DNA of 64,000 nt from JBMDXB01 sp048594885 (GCA_048594885.1 JBMDXB010000111.1:52078-116077); one strand, 5' to 3'; counted from the stretch's first letter, positions 15,899-24,253 are shown. Numbers and translations are program-made. Notes: generated by a model from the letters alone, not told the origin.

Positions 15899-17517
15899 TT
15901 CAATGCCTCCGCGAACAGCCGCTCCAAGTCCGCCGGCGCCGTGGCGGCGCTCTCGAGGTGAACGCGCACCGCACGGCGCTGATGCGCCTCCAGCGTCTGA
16001 ATGTCTCCCAACGCCTGTGCCCGCTTCAAGACTGAAAACGAGTAACCCGCGCCCGGCACCGGCGTGTCCGTCTCGTCGTCGGCCGTGAGCACGAAGGCGA
16101 CCATCGTGTTGGGCCCGCCCTTGTGGTACTGACCGGTCGAGTGCAGGTAGCGCGGCCCGACTCCGTAAGTGCTCGCGGCGCGTGCGCGCGTCCGAATCGC
16201 GAGGCGCGCGTCGAGCACAGCGGCCTCGATTTCCTGGCCGGCCGGCAGGTATGACAGGAACGCGACGTAATCGCCGGGCTTCAGCGAATCGAGTGCCTCC
16301 CTGATGCGTGCCGGCGGCGTGTTCATGCCGTCTCTTTCCTCGAGCCGTCCCGTTCGCGCGAACACGTCGAGCTGCGCCTTCGTCTTCTGCTTGGCCTCGG
16401 CGACGTTCGGTTCGTCGAACGGATTGATCTCGAGCGCCGCGCCCGCCACCGCCGTCGCGAACTCCCAGCGAAAGAACTCGCTGCCAAGGCCGTCGAGGCG
16501 TGTCGAGAGACGCAGCACCGGATGGCCCGCGTCTGCGAGTGCCTTCAGCGCCTCGTCTTCTACCGTGTCAGCATCCGTGGAGATGGCGACGAACGCGCGG
16601 TCGTCACCGTATTCATCGGGCCGTCCGAGCGGTTCGTCGACGATCGGGAGCGATCCCTTGCCATGCTTGCCTGTGCTCTCGGCCACGAGCTGCTCGATCC
16701 ACAAGCCGAGCGACGCCAGCGACGGCGGCAGGACGACCGTGAGCTTGTCACGGCCGTGCAGCGCGGCGGCGCCGATGAACGCGCCGAGCTCGAGGCCGGC
16801 GTTCGCGTGATTCTCCTGGCGGCATCCTTCGGCCATCGCACGGCCGGCATTCAGGATCTGCCGGACGGGCGCGCCGATGAGCGCCGCCGGCACCAGACCG
16901 AAGAGCGACAGCGCGGAGAACCGTCCGCCGATGTCGGCCGGATTCACGAAAGTGCCGCGGTATCCCCGCGATTTCGCCAGGCCCTCGAGCGACGTGCCGG
17001 GATCGGTGATGGCCACGAAATACTGGCCCGCCCGCGAACCGGCGGCCGCCGACATCCGCTCCCAAAAGAACGCTTCGAGCGACACCACTTCGACGGTACC
17101 GCCGCTCTTGCTGGCGACGAGAAACCACGTCCGCTCGGGATCCATCCGCCCTGCGGCGGTCACGATCGTCGCTTCGTCGGTCGTGTCGAGGACGAACAGC
17201 TCGGGATAGCCATCGGCGACGTGGTAGACGGATCGCAACACCTCGGCGCACAGGCTGCTGCCGCCCATGCCGAGGAGGTAGACGGCCTGAACGCCTTCCG
17301 ACCTCGCTGCTTCCGCCAGCGCCTCGACCTGTTCGACGTGCGGCGTCATCGTCCCGGCGATGTCGAGCCAGCCGAGACGCGTCCGGATCGATGCGGCGGC
17401 CGGAGAATCGGCAGCCGCCTTCCACGCGGACGGATCGCGGTGCCAGATGCGTGAGACGGTGTGTTTGGCGAGCAGCGCGTCGGCGAGCTGCGCCGCAGGC
17501 TTCCATGAAAGCGTCAT
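15895..17517 (-). CDS. pgi: Glucose-6-phosphate isomerase
   Basis: 540 residues with two SIS-type lobes. The first shows LLGMGGSSLCAEVLRSVY and FLVASKSGGTVEVVSLEAFF; the second ends with GVGPRYLHSTGQYHKGGP, the conserved C-terminal His/Lys active-site segment. The sequence resembles the isomerase half of transaldolase/isomerase fusion proteins, but no transaldolase part is attached. It interconverts glucose-6-P and fructose-6-P. The gene begins 7 bases after the aldehyde dehydrogenase stop and its own stop overlaps the small membrane ORF. Confidence 0.9.
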   Translation of the reverse strand: MTLSWKPAAQLADALLAKHTVSRIWHRDPSAWKAAADSPAAASIRTRLGWLDIAGTMTPHVEQVEALAEAARSEGVQAVYLLGMGGSSLCAEVLRSVYHVADGYPELFVLDTTDEATIVTAAGRMDPERTWFLVASKSGGTVEVVSLEAFFWERMSAAAGSRAGQYFVAITDPGTSLEGLAKSRGYRGTFVNPADIGGRFSALSLFGLVPAALIGAPVRQILNAGRAMAEGCRQENHANAGLELGAFIGAAALHGRDKLTVVLPPSLASLGLWIEQLVAESTGKHGKGSLPIVDEPLGRPDEYGDDRAFVAISTDADTVEDEALKALADAGHPVLRLSTRLDGLGSEFFRWEFATAVAGAALEINPFDEPNVAEAKQKTKAQLDVFARTGRLEERDGMNTPPARIREALDSLKPGDYVAFLSYLPAGQEIEAAVLDARLAIRTRARAASTYGVGPRYLHSTGQYHKGGPNTMVAFVLTADDETDTPVPGAGYSFSVLKRAQALGDIQTLEAHQRRAVRVHLESAATAPADLERLFAEALK

Positions 17518-17524
17518 GTTGTCC

Positions 17525-18958
17525 TCAGCCGATCGCGCGATTGATGACGAGCAGTTTCGGTTCGGTCATCTCTTCGATGGTGTAGCGCGGGCCCTCCCGC
17601 CCCAGGCCGGAGTCCTTCACACCGCCGTACGGCATCTGATCGATCCGCCAGGTCGGCACGTCGTTGACGATCACCCCGCCGACCTCGAGGTCGTCGAACG
17701 CGCGCATCGTGTGTTCGAGGTCCATCGTGAAGACGCCCGCCTGCAGGCCGAACGACGACCGGTTCACCTCACGGCACGCATCCTCGAACCGGTCGAACCG
17801 GAACAATCCAACCAGCGGCGCGAACACCTCCGCCGCGCAGACCTTCGCGTCCGGCGGAACGTCGGCAAGGACCGTCGGCGCATACAGCGCTCCGGCGAGC
17901 CGCCGCCCGCCCGTGAGCACCCGCGCCCCCGCTGCCGTCGCTTCCTTGACCCACGCGTCGACGCGCGCCGCTTCTCCTTCGTCGATCATCGGACCGACGT
18001 CCGTCGATGAATCGAGCGGATCGCCGACCTTCAACGCCTCGACGAGCGCGAGCAGACGCCGGGCGAACTCGTCGAACACGCGATTGTGCACGTAGACGCG
18101 CTGGACGGAGATGCAGCTCTGTCCCGCGAGCGCGAAGCCGCCGGCGGCGACCCGCTTCGCGGCGAAGGGAAGATCGGCGCTTTCGTCGACGATCACGCCG
18201 GCGTTGCCGCCAAGCTCCAGGATCACCTTCTTCTTTCCCGCGCGGTTCTTCATGTCCCAGCCAACCGGCGACGAGCCGGTGAACGTCAGGAGCTTGAACC
18301 GCGGATCGGTGACCAGGCGATCGCCGACGCTTCGCGCCATCGGCAGCACGCTCACGGCGCCCTTCGGAACGCCGGCGGCGCTCAGCAGCTCGGCGAGATA
18401 CAGCGCGCTCAACGGCGTCTTCGACGCGGGCTTCAGGACGATCGGGTTTCCCGCGGCGATTGCCGGCGCGAGCTTGTGGGCCGAGAGGTTGAGCGGGAAA
18501 TTGAACGGGGAGATCGCGGCGACCGGACCGATGGGAAACCGCCTCGTGACGGCGAAGCGGCCCACGCCATGCGGCGCCAGATCCATCGGCACGACGTCGC
18601 CTCCGAGACGCCGCGCCTCGTCCGCGGCGACGTGAAACGTCATCGCCGCGCGCTCGACTTCCGTCAGCGCGTCGCGGATCGGCTTACCGGCTTCACCGGC
18701 CAGCGTGCGCCCGATCTCGTCGCGACGCTGCTTCAGGGCGGACGAGACGGACATCAGGATGGTGGACCGCTCGTACGCCGGCAGGGCGCGCATCACCGGC
18801 GCGGCCGCAACCGCGGCCTCAGCCGCGCGGTCGAATTCCACGTCGCCGGCGAACCAGGTGCGCCCGACGCTGCTGTGGTCGAAGGGATTGACGACGTTCT
18901 GCGGCTCGCCCGAGCGGCCGGGCTCGCCGGCGAGCCAGAAAGGATGGTCGGTGGGCAT
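17525..18958 (-). CDS. NAD(P)-dependent aldehyde dehydrogenase
   Basis: 477 residues, standard ALDH length. Cofactor and active-site motifs are visible: ISPFNFPLNLSAHKLAPA, FTGSSPVGWDMK, the general base Glu in LELGGNAGVIV, the catalytic Cys in FALAGQSCISVQRVY, and EVFAPLVGLFRFD. ATG at 18958 (MPTDHPFWLAGEP) is used; the frame remains open upstream into the erpA promoter region. The closest known groups are lactaldehyde/succinate-semialdehyde or non-phosphorylating GAPDH-like enzymes; the substrate is undetermined. Confidence 0.9.
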   Translation of the reverse strand: MPTDHPFWLAGEPGRSGEPQNVVNPFDHSSVGRTWFAGDVEFDRAAEAAVAAAPVMRALPAYERSTILMSVSSALKQRRDEIGRTLAGEAGKPIRDALTEVERAAMTFHVAADEARRLGGDVVPMDLAPHGVGRFAVTRRFPIGPVAAISPFNFPLNLSAHKLAPAIAAGNPIVLKPASKTPLSALYLAELLSAAGVPKGAVSVLPMARSVGDRLVTDPRFKLLTFTGSSPVGWDMKNRAGKKKVILELGGNAGVIVDESADLPFAAKRVAAGGFALAGQSCISVQRVYVHNRVFDEFARRLLALVEALKVGDPLDSSTDVGPMIDEGEAARVDAWVKEATAAGARVLTGGRRLAGALYAPTVLADVPPDAKVCAAEVFAPLVGLFRFDRFEDACREVNRSSFGLQAGVFTMDLEHTMRAFDDLEVGGVIVNDVPTWRIDQMPYGGVKDSGLGREGPRYTIEEMTEPKLLVINRAIG

Positions 18959-19014
18959 CGCTCTCCCGAGTATCCGTCCGCCTCCGCCCGCGTGACAAGC
19001 GGAGGGGCCCCCGT

Positions 19015-19044
19015 TTGAAGGGAATTGACGTAAACCGTTATAAT
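19015..19044 (+). promoter_or_regulatory. Sigma70-type promoter for erpA
   Basis: TTGAAG at 19015-19020, an 18-base spacer, and a perfect TATAAT at 19039-19044. A strong Shine-Dalgarno GGGGAGGAG follows at 19057-19065, nine bases before the erpA ATG at 19075. Confidence 0.65.
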
Positions 19045-19074
19045 CAAAAGGTCTCTGGGGAGGAGATTTCATCC

Positions 19075-19404
19075 ATGATCAATGTCACACCGACGGCGGC
19101 CGCGAAGATTACGGAACTGCTGGCCGAGGAGAACAAGCTCGACGCGGGCTTGCGCGTGTTCGTGCAGGGCGGCGGCTGTTCGGGTTTCCAGTATGGCCTG
19201 ATGATCGACGAGGGCGAAGGGGACGTCTCGACCGATGCCGTCATCGAGTCGAACGGCGTGAAGCTCCTGATCGACCCGATCAGCGCGCGGTATCTGCACG
19301 GCGCGGAAGTCGACTTCGTGGACAACATCACCGGCGGCGGCTTCACCATCAAGAATCCGAACGCCAAGTCGACCTGCGGCTGCGGCTCCTCGTTCAGCGT
19401 CTGA
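19075..19404 (+). CDS. erpA: Iron-sulfur cluster insertion protein (HesB/IscA/ErpA family)
   Basis: 109 residues with the A-type carrier cysteines: one in QGGGCSGFQYGLMID and the pair in STCGCGSSFSV at the C-terminus. These bind a 2Fe-2S or 4Fe-4S cluster for transfer to apo-proteins. The ATG at 19075 follows a strong ribosome site. The next gene is an iron- or peroxide-type regulator, so control by iron status is a reasonable inference. IscA versus ErpA cannot be decided from sequence alone. Confidence 0.92.
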   Translation: MINVTPTAAAKITELLAEENKLDAGLRVFVQGGGCSGFQYGLMIDEGEGDVSTDAVIESNGVKLLIDPISARYLHGAEVDFVDNITGGGFTIKNPNAKSTCGCGSSFSV

Positions 19405-19474
19405 GCACGTCCGGGCAGATCGGCGGTGGCGAGCACGCGCACACAGCACGTAGCACGTTGCACGTAGGAGTCGC

Positions 19475-20461
19475 ATGGAACCAACCACCGCCTATCTCGA
19501 GAGCCTCCGCCCCGCGGGCAGCAAGCGCTCGAGCAAGCGCGATTTCATCGTCAACGTCTTCCTCCGCCAGGAGGGCCACCTCACGGCGGAAGATCTGTTC
19601 GATCTGATCCGCCGCGAGGACCAGCGGATCAGCCGCGCGACCGTCTACCGGACGCTCCAGTGGATGGTCGACGCCGGCATCGCCCGCAAGGTCGATTTCG
19701 ACGAAGGGCGGTTCCGCTTCGAGCATTCCTATCGACACCCCCGGCACTTTCACCTCATCTGCAAGAGCTGCAACCGATCGTTCGAGTTCCTCAGCTCGGA
19801 CATCGAGGCGCTCGTCGAGGAGGTTGCGGCGGCCCGCGGCTTCACGGCGCGCCAGAGCGTGCTGCAGATTCATGGGACCTGCGAGGCCTGCCGGACGGGC
19901 AGACCGCCGGTGGCCGAGAGCGGCGGTGTGACGGAGCTGCTGTTCGCGCGCGATGCGCTCAGGATCGCGATTGCCACCGAGCGCAGCGGTCTCGAGTTCT
20001 ACTCGCGCGCGGCCCGGATCACGCGTGACGCGCGCGGCCGGCGTGTGTTCGAGAAGCTCGCCGAAGAAGAGAAGGAGCACCTGGCGAAGCTCGAAGCGCG
20101 GTACCGCGAGTTGCTGCAGCAGGACCCGCAGCTCGAGGCGCGGCCGACGTTCCTGTTTTTCAAAGGCGCCGCCAATGGTCTCTTCGCGGCCGGCGCCGAC
20201 CAGTTGTCGCGCGGCGTCAACGATCGCGAGGCACTGCTCATCGGCATCAAGTGCGAGCGCGGCTCGCACCGCTACTTCAAGCGCTACGGCACGAAGTTCG
20301 AGGACTCCGAGGGCAAACGGATCTTCCTGGAGTTCGCCGACGAGGAGCGCGCCCACCTCGAGCTGCTGATTCGGGAATACCGCGCCATTGCCGACCGCCA
20401 GCGCCGCCGTCGCGGGCGGCCGCCGGCGCGGCGCAAGGCTCGGGAGCGCGCGTCCGCCTGA
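19475..20461 (+). CDS. Fur-family regulator fused to a rubrerythrin-like diiron domain
   Basis: 328 residues in two parts. Residues 1-141 are a complete Fur-type regulator: winged helix with SRATVYRTLQWMVDAGI (53-69), a His-rich metal region (H88, H91, H93) and two zinc-type pairs C96/C99 and C136/C139. Residues 153-305 form a ferritin-like four-helix bundle with the full diiron set: E169 and E199-x-x-H202 in the first helix pair, E261 and E291-x-x-H294 in the second. The tail is Arg-rich. A Shine-Dalgarno GTAGGAG precedes the ATG. The fusion suggests that iron/peroxide chemistry at the diiron site is linked to DNA binding. It lies 70 bases after erpA and is followed 7 bases later by the PHP gene. 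Confidence 0.85.
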   Translation: MEPTTAYLESLRPAGSKRSSKRDFIVNVFLRQEGHLTAEDLFDLIRREDQRISRATVYRTLQWMVDAGIARKVDFDEGRFRFEHSYRHPRHFHLICKSCNRSFEFLSSDIEALVEEVAAARGFTARQSVLQIHGTCEACRTGRPPVAESGGVTELLFARDALRIAIATERSGLEFYSRAARITRDARGRRVFEKLAEEEKEHLAKLEARYRELLQQDPQLEARPTFLFFKGAANGLFAAGADQLSRGVNDREALLIGIKCERGSHRYFKRYGTKFEDSEGKRIFLEFADEERAHLELLIREYRAIADRQRRRRGRPPARRKARERASA

Positions 20462-20468
20462 CGACCCA

Positions 20469-21290
20469 TTGATCGATCTGCATCTCCACACCACGGCGTC
20501 GGACGGGACGCTGTCGCCGGCGGATCTCGTCGCGCGCGCGGCGCACGCCGGACTGACGACCATCAGCGTCACGGACCACGACACGGTTGCGGGATACGAC
20601 GAAGCCCGCGATGCGGCTGCCCGCCTGAACGTCACGCTCGTAGCCGGGATCGAGATCACGGCGATCGAAGACGGTCGCGACGTTCACCTGCTCGGCTATT
20701 ACTTCGATCCGCGGAGCGCGTCGCTCGCGGAGTTCCTCACACGGCAGCGGAGGAATCGCATCATCCGCGCCGAGCAGATCAGTGATCGGCTGCGACAGCT
20801 GGGATACGCCATCGACAAGCGCAGCCTCCTCGAACACGCCACCCGATTCACGGGGCGCAGCATCGGGCGGCCGCAGGTGGCAGATGCCCTCGTCCAGGCA
20901 GGCCATGTGGTCAGTCGCGATGAGGCCTTCGAGCGATTTCTCGGCGCCGGCCGCCCCGCGTTCATTTCGCGCTGCGGCGAGCCGCCGGAGCAGGTCGTCG
21001 ACGTCATCCGCAGTGCCGGGGGCATCGTTTCTCTGGCACATCCGGGCTTGCTCGCGATGGACCACCTGATTCCCCGGCTTGCGCGGGCCGGCCTGGCGGC
21101 CCTCGAGGCCGTGCACAGCGAGCACTCGTCAGATCACGAACGGCGCTACCGTGAGCTCGCGTCCGCGCATGGCCTCGCGGTATCGGGCGGCTCCGACTAT
21201 CACGGCGACCACGGACGGCGCGCCGCCGCATTCGGCGCGCTGACGCTGCCCGCGCGCGACTTCGACCGGCTGCGGGCGAGAGCCGCATGA
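20469..21290 (+). CDS. PHP-domain phosphoesterase
   Basis: 273 residues of the YciV/RNase AM-like PHP group. Metal-binding motifs are IDLHLHTTASDGTLSP at the N-terminus, SVTDHDTVAGY, IEITAIEDGRDVHLLGY, IVSLAHPG and GGSDYHGDHG near the end. Known relatives hydrolyse 3',5'-bisphosphonucleotides or 5' ends of RNA. A TTG at 20469, 7 bases after the regulator's stop, gives the family N-terminus directly; no ATG or GTG is placed better. The stop overlaps the next ATG (ATGA). Confidence 0.85.
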   Translation: MIDLHLHTTASDGTLSPADLVARAAHAGLTTISVTDHDTVAGYDEARDAAARLNVTLVAGIEITAIEDGRDVHLLGYYFDPRSASLAEFLTRQRRNRIIRAEQISDRLRQLGYAIDKRSLLEHATRFTGRSIGRPQVADALVQAGHVVSRDEAFERFLGAGRPAFISRCGEPPEQVVDVIRSAGGIVSLAHPGLLAMDHLIPRLARAGLAALEAVHSEHSSDHERRYRELASAHGLAVSGGSDYHGDHGRRAAAFGALTLPARDFDRLRARAA

Positions 21291-22000
21291 CTGCGGGCGT
21301 GCCCGTCCTCGAGATCACCGGCATCCGGAAGCAGTACGCGGCCCTCAGGCCGCTTCGCATTCGAAGCCTCACGCTGGGTGCGGCCGAACGGGTCGCCGTG
21401 ATGGGATTCGACGCACCTGCTGCCGAGCTCCTCGTCAACTTGATCACCGGCGCGACGCTGCCCGACGAAGGCGTCGTCCGGATCGCTGGCGGGAGAACCG
21501 ACGAGATCACCGACGGCGATCGATGGCTCGCTTCGCTCGATCGCTTCGGAATCGTCAGCGACCGTGCGGTCATGATGGAAAGTGCGACGCTCGAGCAGAA
21601 CCTGGCGATGCCGTACACCCTCGATATCGACCCCGTGCCGTCCGCGATCCAGTCGCGCGTCGCCGCACTGGCGTCGGCGTGCGGGATTGCCGCCGGATCC
21701 GGCTGGCTGACGCACCGGGCCGGGGACGTGCCGCCTGAGATCCGGATGCGCGCACATCTGGCACGGGCGATTGCGCTCGATCCAATGCTCCTGGTGCTCG
21801 AACATCCGACCGCGGCGGTTCCGGAGGACGCGCGTTCGCTGCTCGCGGACGACGTCCGGCGCGTGACGGAGGCGCGCCGGCTGACGACCCTCGCCGTGAC
21901 GATGGACGAGGCGTTTGCGACGCGGGTCGCGCACCGAACGCTGAGGCTCAACGGCGCCACCGGCGAACTGGCGCCGTTGAAAAAGAGGTGGTTCTTCTGA
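21287..22000 (+). CDS. Degenerate ABC-transporter-type ATPase domain protein
   Basis: 237 residues with the overall ABC nucleotide-binding domain layout but without catalytic residues. Where Walker A (GxxGxGKS/T) should be, residues 39-54 read MGFDAPAAELLVNLIT, lacking Gly-Lys-Ser. The signature region reads DVPPEIRMRAHLARAIALD instead of LSGGQ-type. Walker B ends LLVLEHPTAAVP, with DE replaced by EH. The H-loop position reads VTMDEAF rather than VTHDxx. It is thus probably unable to hydrolyse ATP. No permease is adjacent. It is translationally coupled to the PHP gene. Confidence 0.75.
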   Translation: MTAGVPVLEITGIRKQYAALRPLRIRSLTLGAAERVAVMGFDAPAAELLVNLITGATLPDEGVVRIAGGRTDEITDGDRWLASLDRFGIVSDRAVMMESATLEQNLAMPYTLDIDPVPSAIQSRVAALASACGIAAGSGWLTHRAGDVPPEIRMRAHLARAIALDPMLLVLEHPTAAVPEDARSLLADDVRRVTEARRLTTLAVTMDEAFATRVAHRTLRLNGATGELAPLKKRWFF

Positions 22001-22002
22001 GG

Positions 22003-22542
22003 TTACTTGGTCACCACACCGCAAGCGACTCGCGGACCGCCGCTGACGCCGGACTTCGTTTCGCCGGTGATCCCCTGATCCGGATTGGCGTGCACGATGA
22101 TCGCCGTGCCGTCGGCGTCGAACACGCTCAGCGGTCCCTCCGACAGCGTCACCCTCGTCGTCACCGCCTTCAGCGTGCCGGTGCCGTCCTTGCCGACGTT
22201 GAGGTTAGGGATGTCACCCATGTGGAACGGGTGGTTGGCGTCGGGGTCGGTATTGCCCGCAGGTCCTGGATCGAAATGGCCGCCGGCCGCCGTGAACGCC
22301 GGCGGTTCGCATTTGCCGACGGCGTGGAGGTGGACGCCGTGCAGCCCCGGCTTCAGCCCCTTCACCGTCAGCACGATGGTCACCAATTTTCCCGTGCCCT
22401 GAGCGCTCTCGCTCAGTTCGGCGGTTCCCGTAATGCCCTCGCCCTTGATTTCCACCTTCGCAGTCACCTTGGCCTGGGCAAACGCGACGGAACCAGCGAT
22501 CACACCAACCGCCGCGGTGGCAAGAAGAGTCCTCACGGTCAT
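22003..22542 (-). CDS. sodC: Secreted Cu/Zn superoxide dismutase
   Basis: 179 residues with a signal peptide (TVRTLLATAAVGVIAGSVAFA) and the SodC beta-barrel motifs: metal ligands in GLHGVHLHAVGKCEPP and AGGHFDP, HPFHMGDIPNL, and TAIIVHANPDQGITGE with the paired Cys in GPRVACGVV. It converts periplasmic superoxide to peroxide and oxygen. The ATG at 22542 is chosen because AGGAGG ends 6 bases before it; an ATG two codons upstream would abut the ribosome site. It is convergent with the ABC-like gene. Confidence 0.93.
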   Translation of the reverse strand: MTVRTLLATAAVGVIAGSVAFAQAKVTAKVEIKGEGITGTAELSESAQGTGKLVTIVLTVKGLKPGLHGVHLHAVGKCEPPAFTAAGGHFDPGPAGNTDPDANHPFHMGDIPNLNVGKDGTGTLKAVTTRVTLSEGPLSVFDADGTAIIVHANPDQGITGETKSGVSGGPRVACGVVTK

Positions 22543-22588
22543 ACGCATCCTCCTGGCGCGATTGTAGATCGCGCGTTCGACAGTCCGC

Positions 22589-23278
22589 ATGCATAACCTC
22601 ATTCTGTTCGACGTCGACGGCACGCTCGTGCTCACCGGCCGCGCCGGGCTTCGCGCGATGACGCGCATGTTCCGCGATCGCTACGGCCACCCGGATGCGG
22701 CAGACGGTATTCCGGTCGCGGGCCGGACCGACTGGGTGATCTTCGAGGACGTTCTCAAACGTTTCGGCGAGGCGCTGGACGAGCCGCTGATGCGGCGTCT
22801 GCGCGACACCTACCTCGATTATCTGCGGGAGGAGATCCAGCGCCGCGGCGAAGGTGTGAAGGATGTGATGCCGGGCGTCCGGGACCTGCTCGCTCGACTC
22901 CACACGCGCGACGATGTCTGGCTCGGACTGCTGACCGGCAATTTCGCCGAAGCGGCGCGCATCAAGCTCGAGCACTTCGACCTGTGGAAGTACTTCCGCG
23001 GCGGCGCGTTCGGCGACGACGCCTCGGATCGCAACCGGCTCGTCCCGTTCGCGATCGAGCGCGCGCGCCGGGCGGGCCGGCAGCACGACGCCGACCGTCA
23101 CCGTGTCATCGTCGTCGGCGACACGCCGCTCGACGTCGCGTGCGCGCACGCCGAGGGCGCGATGGCAGTGGCCGTTGCGACCGGCGGCTATTCCATCGAG
23201 CAGTTGCGTGACACGGGAGCGGAGGCGGTGTTCAACGATCTGCGGAACGTCGATGCGTTTCTCGAGCTGCTGGTGTGA
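22589..23278 (+). CDS. HAD superfamily phosphatase
   Basis: 229 residues. HAD motif I is ILFDVDGTLVLTG, motif II the Thr of LLTGNFAEAA, and motif IV VVGDTPLDVACAHA; the cap lies between I and II. It resembles phosphoglycolate phosphatase-like enzymes, but the substrate is unassigned. The gene ends 3 bases before the 3' CCA of the convergent selenocysteine tRNA. Confidence 0.87.
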   Translation: MHNLILFDVDGTLVLTGRAGLRAMTRMFRDRYGHPDAADGIPVAGRTDWVIFEDVLKRFGEALDEPLMRRLRDTYLDYLREEIQRRGEGVKDVMPGVRDLLARLHTRDDVWLGLLTGNFAEAARIKLEHFDLWKYFRGGAFGDDASDRNRLVPFAIERARRAGRQHDADRHRVIVVGDTPLDVACAHAEGAMAVAVATGGYSIEQLRDTGAEAVFNDLRNVDAFLELLV

Positions 23279-23281
23279 GCC

Positions 23282-23380
23282 TGGCGGAAGCGCCTGGGAG
23301 TCGAACCCAGCCCGCCCGCTATCAGGCGGGCCGCGACCGGTTTTGAAGACCGGGAGGGCCACCGGGCCCCATTCGCTTCC
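23282..23380 (-). tRNA. selC: tRNA-Sec (anticodon TCA)
   Basis: Folding the minus strand gives a 99-nt selenocysteine tRNA with encoded CCA. The acceptor GGAAGCG pairs with CGCTTCC. The D arm is extended (GGGCC-CGGT-GGCCC). The anticodon stem CCGGT/ACCGG encloses loop CTTCAAA with anticodon TCA (plus 23344-23346), the long variable arm has a GC-rich hairpin, and the T arm is CTGGG-TTCGACT-CCCAG. Extra-long acceptor/variable architecture and a UGA-reading anticodon are specific to tRNA-Sec. The genome must therefore be expected to encode SelA, SelB and SelD and at least one selenoprotein; none is visible in this window. Confidence 0.95.
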
Positions 23381-23391
23381 TCTCTTGTCCG

Positions 23392-23422
23392 GGGGAATAT
23401 CGCCCCTCGGGCGTAACGGAGT
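23392..23422. repeat. 31-bp direct repeat, copy 1, 5' flank of tRNA-Sec
   Basis: The 31 bases beginning GGGGAATATCGCCCC are repeated exactly at 23509-23539 (period 117). The whole 23381-23580 stretch between the tRNA-Sec 5' end and the YdcF stop is GC-rich repeat material with the CGCTCGCT and GGAGCG words also seen in the other dispersed repeats. Confidence 0.85.
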
Positions 23423-23508
23423 CCTCGGGGCGCTTCCCCCGGACCCCCTCGCTCGCTCCACTCGCGGGGGCCCCTCGCCCCGCTCCGTAGCGCTCGCGTG
23501 CAGCGATC

Positions 23509-23539
23509 GGGGAATATCGCCCCTCGGGCGTAACGGAGT
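23509..23539. repeat. 31-bp direct repeat, copy 2
   Basis: Exact second copy of 23392-23422. Both copies include GGGGcGATATTCCCC-like imperfect dyad symmetry on the minus strand. Confidence 0.85.
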
Positions 23540-23599
23540 GCTTGAGGCCCCTCCCCCGCTCCATTGCGTTCGCGTGTGACGATTGTACTCTCAGCGCCG

Positions 23600-24253
23600 C
23601 TATCCCCGGAGGCCGAGCGCGTAGAGAAGCAGCTTCTGGTATTCCGAGACGACGTAACGAATATCGCTGCGCGTCTTCCACCAGCGCTGTGGCGTCGAGT
23701 TGTCATGTCGAGACGTGCGGACGATCGTGCGGATGCCCGTGCCTGTCAGCTCCCGCCGAAACGCGAGCCGCGCGCGTCGGGCGTGATACTTGGACGTGAT
23801 CACGATGACGCTTTTCCAGCCGCGCTCCGCAAACAATTCGCGAAGCGCTTTGGCTTCCTGAGCCGTGTTGTCCACCTCATGTGGCAGTACAGCGATCTGT
23901 GCGCTGGGCACGTTCAGTTGCGTCAGCGCGTCGGTAACGAGCTGCGTCTCGGTGGGAAAGCGGACACCTCGCGTGCGCAATTCTGTTTCCGCTCGTTCAG
24001 AATATCCCGGACTCAGAATGATGCGCCGCGCCCAGCCCTCCTTGTACAAGTCAGCTGCTTCGAGCCAACGCTCAACCCGTGTGCCGGCCAGCACGAACGC
24101 GGCATCCGCCTTCTCGAGCGGCTCGTTGACGACGAGGTAATTGCCGGCGTGTGGAAAGAAGAACGCGACAGCGAGGAGGGCGGCTACAAGAAGGATGAGA
24201 GCGGCACGACGGACGATCCGCCAAACGCGCAGCGGGCGGGCGTCTGGTGTCAC
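23600..24253 (-). CDS. YdcF/DUF218 family membrane-anchored protein
   Basis: 217 residues. A signal anchor (about residues 16-33, ALILLVAALLAVAFFF) precedes a DUF218 domain with the opening ADAAFVLAGTRVERW, IILSPGYSERAE, the SAM-like LPHEVDNTAQEAKAL segment and VIVITSKYHARRARLAF. Relatives include YdcF, SanA and ElyC, implicated in envelope processes; the reaction is not established. It is transcribed toward the repeat block and tRNA-Sec. Confidence 0.85.
   Translation of the reverse strand: MTPDARPLRVWRIVRRAALILLVAALLAVAFFFPHAGNYLVVNEPLEKADAAFVLAGTRVERWLEAADLYKEGWARRIILSPGYSERAETELRTRGVRFPTETQLVTDALTQLNVPSAQIAVLPHEVDNTAQEAKALRELFAERGWKSVIVITSKYHARRARLAFRRELTGTGIRTIVRTSRHDNSTPQRWWKTRSDIRYVVSEYQKLLLYALGLRG

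Noticed and set aside
19025..19044. TTGACG as -35 for the erpA promoter
   Set aside because: It is only 8 bases from TATAAT; TTGAAG at 19015 has the correct 18-base spacing.
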